Shown: positions 30,401 to 34,960, counted from the first letter of the stretch. The stretch: 64,000 nucleotides of DNA from Rhizomys pruinosus (GCA_009823505.1 VZQC01009986.1:1-64000); one strand, 5' to 3'. Notes: generated by a model not told the origin, from the sequence alone. Numbers and translations are program-made.

Positions 30401-32077
30401 TACTGCTTGACAGGAACAGTAGTGAAAGCCAGCAAACACCTGATAGCTACAGATGTTGGGCTTGTTGGTAGCCGTGAGCTGTTCTCTCGCTCTGTCCCTT
30501 CCATGTCTATGGAGCTGACTGGAAGAGAGCAGGCGTTGCAGACCCACACTGGATCTGTCCCCCTGGCAGGCCTTTGCACTGTCCTCATGTGTCCTGCCAC
30601 ACAGAGTATAGAAGACACTTAGGGGTGTTTGTTGGTTGCTATTTTTTGGTGGGTTTTTGTTTTGTTTTGTTTTTGTTGTTTTTTTGTTTGTTTGTTTCTC
30701 ATTGTGTGGACTGGGCTGGCCTCAGTCTCACAGAGATCCACCTGCAGAAGCCTCTCCAGTGCTGGGATCAAAGGTATGCACTACCATACCTGGCCCCTCT
30801 TGGTTTGTTTCTTGACGTATGGTCAGTCTTGCTATAGCCCTAACTAGCCTGAAATTCTCCTGCCCTTAGTCTGCCCTCCTGCTGGGGTTAGAGGTATGCA
30901 TGGTTTTCTTTCACTACCAAAATTGTAACAGGTTTATATTAATAGTCATACAATTTAGAAAATGTAAAAAGGAGAAAAGTTTTAGAGCTAACTAATGTTA
31001 ATTGTTTTATATCCTGTAGAATATACTAATGTATATTTATATATAGTTTAAAAAGTAAGAATTACTTTACCTCTTAGTCACATTTTAAATACCTTTCCAT
31101 GTCAGTACATAGAAATCTGATTTTAGCCAGGCTTGGTGGTGCACGCCTTTAATCCTAGCACTCTGGAGGCAGAGGCAGGTGGATCTTTGTGAGTTCAAGG
31201 CCAACTGGGGCTACAGGGAGACCCCGTCTCAAAAAAGACAAAAAAAAAAAAAAAAGAAAGAAATCTTATTTTAGTGTTTTGAGTAATACTGCTTTGTATT
31301 TAACCATAAACCTGATAATGGAAATCTAGATTGTTCTGTTTTCTTTTTACAATGTCACGGTCCTTATTATTTATGTACACCTGTCTTTATGTATGCTGAA
31401 ATTGTGCTATGGTATGATACCAATAATGTTACCGGAAAGCTAGCCTAATTAAACTTTGGGGTCTCTGAAGCACTAAGCATGAATGTAGTCACAAAGACTT
31501 CATTCTTACCACTAAGATTCCTCAATTGATTCCTTATTCTGGGAGTGAATTCTGTATTGGATTTCTCTTTGCACACTTACTATACTTGGTTTTTAAAGTC
31601 CAGAGTGACAAGAATATATAAATCAGTTCAGTGTTCCAGAGAGCAAGGTCCTGGTCTAAGTTAGAGATCTGGTCACCCTCCCCCACTTGACTTTTTCATG
31701 TGCATATCCATAATTTTGTGGCTGTGAAACTTATACACACACATAAAGAACCTTTAGCTTGTATTTAATTATGGAACTTAGTAAGTGAACAGGACCAGAG
31801 TCTAAGAGGTTTGGCTTCCATATTGTTATTCCATAGAGTTATCAGAATTGGGCCTTTGGTGGTTTGTGTGAATATGATTCAAAAGTATTACTTTTCTTTG
31901 CCTGCCTCAGTAAAAATTTTTTCTTTCCTTTTCAAAGATGATATCTTCTCTTCTGGTCTCCAGGCTAAGACAGCCAAACCAAAAAGTCAGTCTTCACAGG
32001 CAACGTCAGAACCAAGATCTGAACACAAGGTGTCCAACATTTTCGAAGATCCCCTGAATGCCTTTGGAAGCCACTAG
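313..32077 (+). CDS. Washc2: WASHC2 (FAM21) spliced gene, C-terminal 798 residues in 14 exons
   Basis: WASHC2 is the tail subunit of the pentameric WASH complex. Its N-terminal head joins WASHC1 and partners, and its long disordered acidic tail binds the VPS35 subunit of retromer and capping protein CapZ, so it recruits Arp2/3-driven actin assembly to sorting endosomes (family knowledge). What I see here is fourteen exons (313-411, 2038-2169, 6487-6659, 14813-14915, 16555-16707, 19159-19344, 24212-24340, 24466-24546, 25172-25294, 26208-26270, 26616-26828, 28146-28769, 29687-29864, 31938-32077), all with AG/GT borders. They sum to 2,397 nt in one open frame and encode repeated acidic L-F motifs, a basic capping-protein-interaction-like stretch, and a C-terminus ending in NAFGSH. 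The family is about 1,330-1,340 residues, so roughly the first 40% is upstream of the window. I saw no stop or frameshift in any exon, so it looks functional. Confidence 0.96.
412..2037 (+). other. WASHC2 intron, mostly unique
   Basis: 1.6 kb intron. Apart from a degenerate B1 near 1262-1378 I see no recognisable element. The short open frames here have no coding character. Confidence 0.7.
1262..1378 (-). repeat. Degenerate antisense B1 SINE
   Basis: Weak match to the reverse complement of B1: an 'aggctggc' core followed by a 'gtgatcacaggagtgtaccacc' type end. Heavily diverged and without visible target duplications. Confidence 0.4.
2038..2169 (+). CDS. Washc2: WASHC2 coding exon B (44 codons)
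   Basis: Acceptor tttag/GAT, donor GAG/gtaggt; phase 0-0. It begins DNLFGTA, passes through a lysine, glutamine and proline-rich linker, and ends ALLFSSDEE. It has the same layout as the preceding exon (LF at the start, LF plus acidic run at the end), which suggests an origin by exon duplication. Confidence 0.95.
2310..2560. repeat. Fragment of a dispersed C/T-rich repeat family
   Basis: It shares 'catttcatgcattctgcc' with 7690-7715 and 'ttcatacat.atttttcagt' with 47480-47505. The family is probably an L1-type 3' region, but I cannot name it. Confidence 0.4.
2767..2865 (+). mobile_element. 5'-truncated B2 SINE with target duplication
   Basis: Only the 3' half of a B2 is present (from 'gggtgcacaaacttgcatgcag' to the A-rich tail). 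It is flanked by near-identical 16-bp duplications at 2751-2766 and 2866-2881 (AGAGAGTCACATTATA and AGAGATTCACATTATA), so the truncation happened at insertion. It sits at the 3' end of an antisense L1 fragment. Confidence 0.75.
2882..3243 (-). mobile_element. L1 fragment, ORF2 end and 3' region, antisense
   Basis: Closely parallels the 3' end of the antisense L1 at 52260-52600, including the blocks 'gttgaggggcatttgggttgg' and 'gctgcaataaac'. Coding capacity is lost. Confidence 0.75.
4004..4098 (+). repeat. ID-type SINE, diverged
   Basis: Matches the tRNA-Ala/BC1-like core: 'tggtacagcacttggccagcatg' followed by a 'ccctgtgttctaccccc' B-box-like segment and a short A-rich tail. Confidence 0.5.
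4115..4305 (+). repeat. B4-type SINE (ID plus B1 chimera)
   Basis: An ID-like left part (with 'gggttcaatccccagcac') runs directly into a B1-like right part ending 'gagaccccatcgcaaaag' and an A-rich tail, the B4 organisation. Confidence 0.55.
4500..4781 (-). repeat. Diverged B3/B4-like SINE, antisense
   Basis: Reverse-complement tRNA-derived SINE layout: 'gaggccagaagagagtgt' near the left and 'gccatctctcctgcc' at the right edge. The middle is diverged. Confidence 0.4.
4920..5050 (-). repeat. Old B1 SINE, antisense
   Basis: Poly-T followed by 'tagagtctcactttgt' and 'ccaggctggccttgaactc', the reverse complement of B1. Confidence 0.5.
5867..5912. repeat. (GA)23 microsatellite
   Basis: Uninterrupted GA dinucleotide run of 46 bp, followed by a short antisense ID-like fragment (to about 5945). 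Confidence 0.95.
5985..6110 (-). repeat. B2/B3-like SINE fragment, antisense
   Basis: 'Attttatgtgtatgactgc' and 'gcccacagagccacaagatgg' resemble the 3' half of a B3/B2 copy in reverse orientation. Confidence 0.45.
6150..6440 (-). repeat. B4-like SINE, antisense, diverged
   Basis: GT-rich start, 'ttgagacagcgtctcttgta' and 'ggttacaaacatgcatggcc' blocks, and an ID-like right end, in the order expected of an antisense B4. Confidence 0.45.
6487..6659 (+). CDS. Washc2: WASHC2 coding exon C (57 codons plus 2 nt)
   Basis: Acceptor taaag/GAC, donor ACAG/gtgatg; ends in phase 2, the first of two consecutive exons that break the phase-0 rule. It encodes a linker starting DQWNI and then the strongly acidic LFa unit [18 protein letters not shown]. 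The split serine codon (AG+C) is completed at 14813. Confidence 0.95.
6861..7024 (-). mobile_element. B1 SINE, antisense, 15-bp target duplication
   Basis: Full B1 in reverse orientation. The duplication GGTAATAGTTTTTTT starts at 6846 on the left and 7025 on the right. Confidence 0.9.
7040..7560. repeat. Dispersed L1-associated repeat copy, split by a B2
   Basis: Carries the family blocks 'tggagtgtgtcatctgacc', 'gactggcttgcccttgtatag' and 'tgcaaccacagctctgag'. A B2 inserted at 7144-7358 interrupts it, with the host GACTCTTTC duplicated. Confidence 0.45.
7144..7358 (+). mobile_element. B2 SINE, full length, 9-bp target duplication
   Basis: Starts GGGGCTGGAGAGATGG with tRNA-like A and B boxes (GGTTCGATCC in the B box) and ends in the 'cattcatacacatac' tail. 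GACTCTTTC is duplicated at 7135-7143 and 7359-7367. Confidence 0.92.
7590..8163. repeat. Dispersed ~0.6-1 kb repeat family, copy 2
   Basis: C/T-rich sequence with conserved blocks: 'tgtccccaaatgtccctc', 'cagctaaagttgaagcagctt', 'cttacccatttcc', 'ttgtggtcatccaccac' and 'gtccctgagccctggg'. The same series recurs at 39615-40400, 42660-43200 and 47460-48330. Probably a rodent L1 (Lx-like) 3' region; the name is tentative. Confidence 0.45.
8165..8297 (-). repeat. Old B1 SINE, antisense
   Basis: 'Gagtctcctgtagtcctggctggcc' to 'gtgctgggattaaaggtgcgcgcc', the reverse complement of B1 with many changes. Confidence 0.6.
9063..9151 (+). mobile_element. Short L1 ORF2 fragment, sense
   Basis: Translates as a piece of L1 ORF2 (AKKTQW...[16 protein letters not shown]), matching the block AKKAQW...[15 protein letters not shown] in the antisense L1 at 52307-54292. 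No target duplication is visible. Its KKTQ resembles the true next WASHC2 exon by chance. Confidence 0.7.
9569..9792 (+). mobile_element. B2 SINE, sense
   Basis: GGGGCTGGAGAGGTGACTCAG start, tRNA-like boxes, 'ctccggttccagagg' middle and AT-rich tail. It forms an inverted pair with the B2 that starts at 9800. Confidence 0.85.
9800..10021 (-). mobile_element. B2 SINE, antisense
   Basis: Reverse complement of a full B2, ending 'gccatctctccagcccc'. Only about 7 bp separate it from the sense B2 before it. Confidence 0.87.
10163..10310 (-). mobile_element. B1 SINE, antisense
   Basis: Poly-T, 'gagacagggtctctctgtagcc' through 'gcatgtgccaccatgcctga'. Confidence 0.85.
10545..10745 (-). repeat. Older B2/B3 SINE, antisense
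   Basis: 'Gggtcagaagagagcattga', 'ccctggaactagagttacag' and 'actgctcttaactgctgagc' match B2/B3 in reverse with substitutions. Confidence 0.6.
11040..11192 (+). mobile_element. B1 SINE, sense, 14-bp target duplication
   Basis: From 'agcgggcgtggtggcacacgcc' to 'ccctgtcttgaaaagac' and an A tail. AAAATTAACTTTTC occurs at 11026-11039 and 11193-11206. Confidence 0.95.
11285..11327. repeat. Perfect AT-rich hairpin
   Basis: Arm of (AT)n then GAAGGA (ending 11304), loop GAAAG (11305-11309), then TCCTTC and (AT)n. The stem is 18 bp with no mismatch. Confidence 0.8.
11424..11577 (-). mobile_element. B1 SINE, antisense
   Basis: 'Gagacgggcctgtagctccagctg' to 'aaaggcgtgcgccaccatgccc'. A small deletion removes part of the 'gtctccc' segment. 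Confidence 0.85.
12229..12382 (+). mobile_element. B1 SINE, sense, 12-bp target duplication
   Basis: Inserted into the L1 remnant. AAAAAGTTTTCT is duplicated at 12217-12228 and 12383-12394. Confidence 0.93.
12427..12733. repeat. About 300-bp polypyrimidine tract, (TTCC)n and variants
   Basis: Almost pure C/T on the + strand: a regular (CTTC)n core at 12430-12520, then degenerate TTCC/TTTC/CCCTT units. Long open frames here are low-complexity Ser/Phe/Pro/Leu and not genes. Confidence 0.95.
13360..13511 (-). mobile_element. B1 SINE, antisense
   Basis: 'Gagacaggggtctccccgtagcc' to 'gtgctgggatcaaaggaatgtgc'. It lies inside the L1 remnant. Confidence 0.8.
14035..14365 (+). mobile_element. Ancient mammalian L1 3' end
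   Basis: Blocks 'gggttgataaaaatgtcaag', 'tgtggtgatggtgtatgact' and 'ttttatggtacgtaaattat' are typical of old mammalian L1 3' UTRs. Heavily diverged. Confidence 0.5.
14813..14915 (+). CDS. Washc2: WASHC2 coding exon D (1 nt plus 34 codons)
   Basis: Acceptor gtag/C, donor ACG/gtatta. It enters in phase 2 and returns the message to phase 0. It encodes QKKTQ, then the LFa unit [16 protein letters not shown], then a Pro/Val-rich linker. Confidence 0.94.
15010..15335 (-). mobile_element. Possible MaLR-type LTR, antisense
   Basis: Start 'tggtgctgtgacaaaatgct' and the following 'tttatttgggctcat' resemble the reverse complement of MaLR (MT/ORR1) LTR ends. Compare the better-preserved copy at 48450-48789. 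Target duplications are not clear. Confidence 0.4.
15538..15763 (-). mobile_element. B2 SINE, antisense
   Basis: Complete reverse-oriented B2 from AT-rich tail to 'ctctccagccccg', with TAATTTTTT on both sides. Confidence 0.87.
16555..16707 (+). CDS. Washc2: WASHC2 coding exon E (51 codons)
   Basis: Acceptor atag/AAA, donor AAG/gtatgt; phase 0-0. It encodes [10 protein letters not shown] then the acidic unit [10 protein letters not shown], followed by an Ala/Ser/Asp-rich linker. Confidence 0.95.
17246..17463 (+). mobile_element. B2 SINE, sense
   Basis: 'Ggctgcagagatggctcagc' start, 'ggttcgattcccagcac' B-box region, 'acataaaataaaagtaata' tail. Confidence 0.8.
17465..17555 (+). mobile_element. 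3'-truncated B2 abutting a B1
   Basis: Only the tRNA-derived head of B2 is present, and a B1 begins directly where it stops. Confidence 0.75.
17556..17701 (+). mobile_element. B1 SINE, sense
   Basis: 'Gccgggcgtagttgcacacgcc' to 'tgtctcaaaaagacc', followed by an (AATT)n run at about 17703-17728. Confidence 0.85.
18261..18459 (-). mobile_element. B1 SINE, antisense, 14-bp target duplication
   Basis: Long poly-T, then a B1 reverse complement. ATCAGTAGTATCTT (18247-18260) and ATCGGTAGTATCTT (18460-18473) flank it. Confidence 0.92.
18660..18887 (-). mobile_element. B2 SINE, antisense
   Basis: (TTTA)n-rich tail, then a complete B2 reverse complement to 'ctctccaacccc'. Confidence 0.87.
19159..19344 (+). 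CDS. Washc2: WASHC2 coding exon F (62 codons)
   Basis: Acceptor gtag/GAA, donor AAG/gtgaga; phase 0-0. It contains [10 protein letters not shown] near codon 15 and [14 protein letters not shown] near codon 38, giving two L-F motifs joined by a basic KGTKGRSR linker. Confidence 0.95.
19845..19972 (+). mobile_element. 5'-truncated B1 SINE, sense
   Basis: Begins at 'agcacttgggaggcagaggc' and runs to 'gaccctgtcttgaaaagac' plus A tail. The first ~30 bp of B1 are missing. Confidence 0.82.
20028..20254 (-). mobile_element. B2 SINE, antisense, 14-bp target duplication
   Basis: CTAGACAGAGACAT occurs at 20014-20027 and 20255-20268. Older than neighbours by its substitutions. Confidence 0.92.
20288..20431 (+). 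mobile_element. 3'-truncated B2 with own A tract and target duplication
   Basis: The B2 head runs to 'gggaaatccg' and then passes straight into an A-rich tract. AATTGTAGACC flanks it at 20277-20287 and 20432-20442, so the short form was itself inserted. Confidence 0.9.
20443..20780 (+). mobile_element. Old L1 ORF2 fragment, sense
   Basis: Matches the L1 RT-region order: 'atagatgttgaaatcctcaac', 'gtaggatttctcccag', then 'gacaaaatccaaaccccttc'. Deleted and frameshifted. Confidence 0.6.
21005..21210 (+). repeat. Diverged B3-like SINE, sense
   Basis: 'Ggggccagtgagctgtctcac' head, then a CAT-rich tail with 'catgcatgccatggcatg'. Confidence 0.5.
21395..21670 (+). repeat. B4 SINE, sense
   Basis: tRNA-like head ('gactggagaggtgactcagtgg'), B1-like middle ('ctgggcatgcgcctgtctgtta'), 'gtctcaaaaaataaggtagag' and an ACAC-rich tail. 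Confidence 0.65.
22068..22292 (-). repeat. B4 SINE, antisense
   Basis: 'Ttttttgagatagggtctctcagtgaacctgg' to 'actgagccatctccctagg', an antisense B4. Confidence 0.65.
22385..22483 (-). repeat. ID-like SINE, antisense, old
   Basis: 'Gcaatgctggggataaaac' to 'taccactaagttatatcccagccc', the reverse of an ID core. Confidence 0.45.
22655..22735 (-). repeat. Old B1 fragment, antisense
   Basis: 'Gacaggatctagctgtatagcc' and 'gggattacagacatgagacacc'. Internally deleted. Confidence 0.45.
22739..22985 (+). mobile_element. B2 SINE, subfamily with 17-bp internal duplication
   Basis: Full B2 carrying AACTCCAATTCCAGGAG (22839-22855) directly followed by AACTCCAGTTCCAGGGG (22856-22872). It forms an inverted pair with 23173-23428. 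Confidence 0.9.
23173..23428 (-). mobile_element. B2 SINE, antisense, duplication subfamily
   Basis: Same 17-bp internal duplication (23296-23329). Flanks GTGGTTATTTTTA (23160-23172) and GTGGTTACTTTTA (23429-23441) are a 13-bp target duplication with one change. Confidence 0.92.
23795..23993 (-). mobile_element. Older B2 SINE, antisense
   Basis: 'Gaacccaggtactctgcaagag' and 'gctgagccatctctctagg' with substitutions throughout. Confidence 0.7.
24212..24340 (+). CDS. Washc2: WASHC2 coding exon G (43 codons)
   Basis: Acceptor ccag/GGC, donor AAG/gttagt; phase 0-0. After [10 protein letters not shown] it encodes the LFa pair [12 protein letters not shown] then PDVDLFAG. This is the stretch that resembles the family most closely by eye. 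Confidence 0.96.
24341..24465 (+). other. 125-bp WASHC2 mini-intron
   Basis: Shortest intron in the window, GT-AG, SINE-free. If retained it gives an in-frame TGA after 14 codons. Confidence 0.9.
24466..24546 (+). CDS. Washc2: WASHC2 coding exon H (27 codons)
   Basis: Acceptor ttag/GTG; donor placed at GTG/gtatca to keep phase 0 and join VPEKKR. Encodes [16 protein letters not shown], a textbook LFa unit. The donor is weak, and an overlapping GTGGTA at 24544 would shift the border by 3 nt and remove one Val. Confidence 0.93.
24547..25171 (+). other. WASHC2 intron
   Basis: 625 bp, with one ID-like fragment at about 24925-24998. Nothing else seen. Confidence 0.75.
24925..24998 (-). repeat. 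ID-like fragment, antisense
   Basis: 'Tatgctgggcatcaaaccca' to 'actgagctagatctcagtcc', the reverse of an ID core. Confidence 0.5.
25172..25294 (+). CDS. Washc2: WASHC2 coding exon I (41 codons)
   Basis: Acceptor gaag/GTA, donor CAG/gttaga; phase 0-0. Encodes a basic linker [12 protein letters not shown] and then [12 protein letters not shown], with no L-F motif. It separates two halves of the LFa array. Confidence 0.95.
25295..26207 (+). other. WASHC2 intron, SINE-poor
   Basis: 913 bp without a recognised transposon. It contains a perfect 11-bp GC-rich hairpin at 26024-26050. Confidence 0.75.
26208..26270 (+). CDS. Washc2: WASHC2 coding exon J (21 codons)
   Basis: Acceptor acag/GAT, donor CAA/gtaact; phase 0-0. 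Encodes [20 protein letters not shown] plus Gln. The smallest exon, and a phase-0 cassette that could be skipped without frame change. Confidence 0.95.
26271..26615 (+). other. WASHC2 345-bp intron
   Basis: Unique sequence; no element seen. Confidence 0.8.
26616..26828 (+). CDS. Washc2: WASHC2 coding exon K (71 codons)
   Basis: Acceptor ttag/GCA, donor AAG/gtgatg; phase 0-0. Begins [12 protein letters not shown], carries a Pro/Ser-rich linker ([12 protein letters not shown]), and ends DTLHSANK. It lacks LFa motifs; the last residues lead into the basic capping-protein-binding-like stretch of the next exon. Confidence 0.95.
26829..28145 (+). other. WASHC2 intron
   Basis: 1.3 kb with a (GTT)n run (27348-27371), a (TTTA)n run (27409-27448) and a truncated B1. 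26829-27340 and 27561-28145 show nothing else. Confidence 0.75.
27348..27560 (-). repeat. (GTT)n, (TTTA)n and truncated antisense B1
   Basis: Two simple repeats lead into 'gaggcagggtctccctgtagcccc' and a B1 body with a 3' part diverged after 'gttggggttaaagg'. Confidence 0.8.
28146..28769 (+). CDS. Washc2: WASHC2 coding exon L (208 codons), the large tail exon
   Basis: Acceptor tgcag/AGT, donor GAG/gtaaca; phase 0-0. It starts with a strongly basic block ([18 protein letters not shown]), which together with the preceding LHSANK fits the capping-protein-interaction region known in FAM21 and would bind CapZ. A Ser/Pro/Ala-rich middle follows. LFa units come near the end: [34 protein letters not shown] and a final TQDIFE completed by the next exon's DDIFATE. 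The antisense frame is also open for 173 codons but is a shadow. Confidence 0.95.
28770..29686 (+). other. WASHC2 intron
   Basis: 917 bp with one ID-like fragment (29024-29102). Otherwise no element seen. Confidence 0.75.
29024..29102 (-). repeat. ID-like fragment, antisense
   Basis: 'Cagtcctggggatagagcccag' to 'taagccataccttcagccct'. Confidence 0.45.
29687..29864 (+). CDS. Washc2: WASHC2 coding exon M (59 codons plus 1 nt)
   Basis: Acceptor ccag/GAT, donor ACAG/gtaagt. Encodes [12 protein letters not shown], then [13 protein letters not shown], a Lys-rich linker, and SMFDDDT; ends in phase 1. Confidence 0.95.
30650..30796 (-). repeat. B1 SINE, antisense
   Basis: TG/TTTG-rich lead, 'gggctggcctcagtctcacagagatcc' to 'gtatgcactaccatacctgg'. 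A second, much older B1-like stretch follows to about 30905. Confidence 0.65.
31127..31258 (+). mobile_element. B1 SINE, sense, internally deleted
   Basis: The middle 'cctggtctacagagtgagttccaggac' segment is missing. AGAAATCTGATTTTAG (31111-31126) and AGAAATCTTATTTTAG (31259-31274) are the target duplication. Confidence 0.9.
31938..32077 (+). CDS. Washc2: WASHC2 terminal coding exon N with stop
   Basis: Acceptor aaag/AT completes an Asp codon. Encodes [12 protein letters not shown], a Lys/Gln-rich linker, and the conserved end [15 protein letters not shown] before TAG. The last residues form a final L/I-F acidic motif. Confidence 0.96.
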
Positions 32078-32275
32078 AATGTGCAGGGTCTCCACGCTTC
32101 ACCTTTCAGCTAGTAATGCTATCTTCATAGGCTCATTGTCTTAACAGGATTCCAAAAAGTAAATATAAAACACAGTTCATGTTTTACCCAATGTAGCTAA
32201 TATTTTCTGCACCAATTTTAATTACGATTAATATTACACAACAAAAATAAATGGTTCACAGTGGTTTGTTTTTAT
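32078..32275 (+). terminator. WASHC2 3' UTR and poly(A) signal
   Basis: AATAAA at 32246-32251 followed within about 20 bp by a GT/T-rich stretch ('gtggtttgtttttatt'), a canonical cleavage arrangement giving a roughly 190-nt 3' UTR. A second AATAAA at 32528-32533 lies in a transposon fossil and could serve a longer form. Confidence 0.7.
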
Positions 32276-32518
32276 TTAATTAGCCTGGGTAAAAGATCAG
32301 GGCATGTTAGAGATGAAATCTATTTCTGGCTGTCATGTTCGGGGAGGGAAGCCACATTGGCAAATGCCAGACAGATGATCGTTGTTGTTGGTGAGAATCT
32401 TTAGTGTGGTCATGGTCTAGGCAGGTGGAAGAAAAAGGTGAGAGAGTATAGGCTTAAGATTCTAAGCGTATGAGAAGAGGCTTCCACTGACTTCCAAAGT
32501 TGGTCTTCTACTGTGTCT

Positions 32519-32642
32519 CATTTTGTAAATAAAGTTTTATTGAAACACAGCTACAGCCATTATTTATTACTTGTGGCTATATTTAAACTAACTGCAAATG
32601 TCAGAGTTGTCTTTTTCTAGAAAGTTTGCTAACTCTTGCTCC
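32519..32642 (+). mobile_element. Old hAT-like DNA transposon fossil
   Basis: 'Ttttgtaaataaagttttattgaaacacag' and, after a deletion, 'aaagtttgctaactcttgctc' match the two ends of a common mammalian hAT-type MITE. I am unsure of the exact family name. Confidence 0.55.
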
Positions 32643-33523
32643 AAGGCATCCGTTTCCATCCTGAGAGCTTTGCAGCAGAGTGAACCTGGGAAGCAAAAGT
32701 GCTTGGGATGGACATTTCAGCTGTCAGTGCCTGGAGAGCTCAGCACTGACAGCCACATTGTGTCTGCATTATCCAGGGCAGTAGCTGCTAAGCACACGAC
32801 TAGCTCACTCCGTCCTAGTTATGTTTTCCTATGCTGTGGCATTGAGCTGCAGAGCATTCAGCTCAGAAACGTGGCATAATCTTATTGGCCAATTAAATTG
32901 GCTTCAATAATCTTGAAGCCATTAAGTTCTTGCTTATGGTTGGTGTGAAAGTACTCAGTACCCAGAGCTAAAGATTTTGTATGGTTCCCGCAGGGCTCTG
33001 CTCTATGACCCAAGAGCAGAGGAGGCCGAGTCTCCCTACCACTTTTGGCCGTTCTGTTCCTTCTCACCCTGGCTTAACTGGATATTTAGTTTCCTGCTCT
33101 GAGCTCAGGCTGGGTGTAGCATTTGATGCAATTTTCATTTTTTGTTTTGGAGCCATCAGATGTACTCATCAATCTTTACGATTTGGTTCTAGGGGATTTA
33201 GGACACAGAAGAGGTAGAAATAATGCAGATCAGATAGAAGTTTGAAAGGGGAAGGACACTCAATGGAAAAAAATGCAGGGACTTTTTAATTTAATTTTAT
33301 TCATTATCTGTAACCTACCAGATAGGCAGTGTTACATGTGAGGCTCAACTCTAGGATCAGTGTAAAACAGTGGGCATGAGGTTAGAATTTTGTACTTTGC
33401 CTGAGATTCTTATGTGGCATTTCTACCTTGCAGGGTTATTGGAGAGAGATTATGTAAAGATCCTTATCTGCCATTTAAAATACTAGGGGACGATGAAGAT
33501 ATAATTTGGTGAGGCAGTGAAGC

Positions 33524-33739
33524 TTTTTTTTTTAATTTTATGTGTATGAGTGTACTGTCTGCATGTAAGTAGGTACACTTCTGTCATGCAATGCTGCGGA
33601 GGTCAGAAGAGGGGTGTCGGATTCCCCTGGAACTGGAGTTAAAGACAGTTCTTAGTCGCCATGTGGGTGCTGGGAATCGAACCCAGGTCCTCTGCAAGAG
33701 CAGTTGGTGCTCCTAACCACTGAGCCATCTCTCCAGCCC
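33524..33739 (-). mobile_element. B2 SINE, antisense
   Basis: Complete B2 reverse complement ending 'gccatctctccagccca'. It faces the sense B1 at 33762. Confidence 0.87.
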
Positions 33740-33761
33740 AATAAAGTTTAAAGCAGAAGCC

Positions 33762-33936
33762 GGGCGTGGTGGTGTACACCTTTAATCCTAGCACTTGGGA
33801 GGCAGAGGCAGGCAGATCTTTGTGAGTTCAAGGCCAGCCTGGTCTACAGTGATTTCCAGGACAGCTGGGGCTACAGCGAGACCCTGTCTCGAAAAGACCA
33901 AAAAGAAAAAAAAAAAAAATAGTAATAAGAATAAAT
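33762..33936 (+). mobile_element. B1 SINE, sense, 12-bp target duplication
   Basis: AAAGCAGAAGCC at 33750-33761 and 33937-33948. The left copy merges with the B1 start. Confidence 0.92.
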
Positions 33937-34559
33937 AAAGCAGAAGCCAAATATTTAAACTCATCTATCTGATGCTGGAGCCCATGCTGTCATTTGTAAT
34001 CAAGACTCCTATCACATACATTATCTTAAGCTCTGTAAACAAGGACTTTCAAGCTTACAGCATTAATCATGACTTAAGATCCAGTCTCAAGAGGCTGGTA
34101 AACAACAAGCCCAGGGGATCGCCATACCAACCCCTGATTGGCATCGAAATTCATCCTGTAGCATACTGGGTCACAGGTTAAGGGTGCTGTCTCCGTGTGT
34201 GAAGGGTCAGAACTACCTGTGAAGGAAGTGAAGCCACAGGGGCACAAGCAAGGTGGAAGAACCTGTTGTCTTGACGTCAGCTAGTTTATACCCAGTTTAG
34301 CAGTTTGAAACGAAAAAGGGTTGTGTTCAAGCTGGGCTACCCTGGACATGGAAGTACCCCAGGTTCTGGAAAGGACACTGGTGGACAGCCAATTCCAGGG
34401 ACCTTCCTCTGGCCATGGAACCCTGGGCGTGCCCCCAGCTAAAGCCCTCCGCCTGCCACCCGCTCCTTCCGGAAGACCTGTGATCTGTCTCCAGCCTGCT
34501 GCCGGGTTCAGTCAGGTGGCCACTGTTGTTAGTAGTAGAGGGTCAACATCCGGGACTCT

Positions 34560-34960
34560 CCTAACCAACGACGTCTCTCTTAACTCACCTGAGGCCTGGT
34601 GTCCGAGCAACCGCCGGGCGTCTTATGGCCAGACTCCGCCCCTCCGCGCTGATTGGACGGTGCTGGCAAGGCCGGCCGGCAATTGGCGGGCGGTGTCACA
34701 AAGGGCGGGGCCGGAGCGCGGTGGGCCGCAGCGGCGCTGGCCGGCACTCGCACCTCTGTCGGCCTGCAGGCCGGCGTGTGAGCCGGCAGAGCGACCACCT
34801 CCTCCTGCGAGCTGGTGAGGGGCGGCGGGGGGAGGGACGGGCGCACCCGCGTTGGCTGCGGTCCCACACTTCCCGCGCCTCTCTGTGTGGACCGGCCGCC
34901 TGACCCGGCTCTGGCTGGGTCTCGGTCCTGTGGTTGCCTCCGCGCGAGTGTGAGATGCAC
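34560..34960 (+). promoter_or_regulatory. CpG island promoter of ZFAND4
   Basis: About 400 bp dense in CpG against a CpG-poor background. It contains two ATTGG (inverted CCAAT) boxes at 34652-34656 and 34682-34686, GC boxes at 34636-34642 (CCGCCCC) and 34703-34710 (GGGCGGGG), and no TATA box. Its position about 3.6 kb before the ZFAND4 coding start fits a housekeeping-type promoter. Initiation probably lies near 34720-34760 (inference). Confidence 0.85.
34725..34814 (+). other. Predicted noncoding exon 1 of ZFAND4
   Basis: A consensus donor CTG/gtgagg follows 34814 inside the CpG island. The 5' border is a guess. The open frame through here reads from GC-rich promoter sequence and is not conserved-looking. 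Confidence 0.5.

Larger units (their letters stand above)
29865..31937 (+). other. WASHC2 last intron
   Basis: 2.1 kb with B1 copies at 30650-30796 and 31127-31258. 29870-30640 and 31275-31930 show no element. Confidence 0.75.
32643..34500. other. WASHC2-ZFAND4 intergenic spacer
   Basis: Contains a B2 and a B1. 32643-33520 and 33949-34500 show no gene. A perfect CRE palindrome TGACGTCA lies at 34272-34279 and an ETS-type dyad CTTCCGGAAG at 34466-34475. Confidence 0.7.

Noticed and set aside
33177..33192. 16-mer TACGATTTGGTTCTAG also present near 9340
   Set aside because: Flanking sequences do not align and no element boundaries fit; treated as coincidence or a very small repeat scrap.
34321..34960. 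165-codon and 126-codon frames in the CpG island
   Set aside because: GC-rich sequence has few stops. The frames have no recognisable domain and overlap promoter elements.
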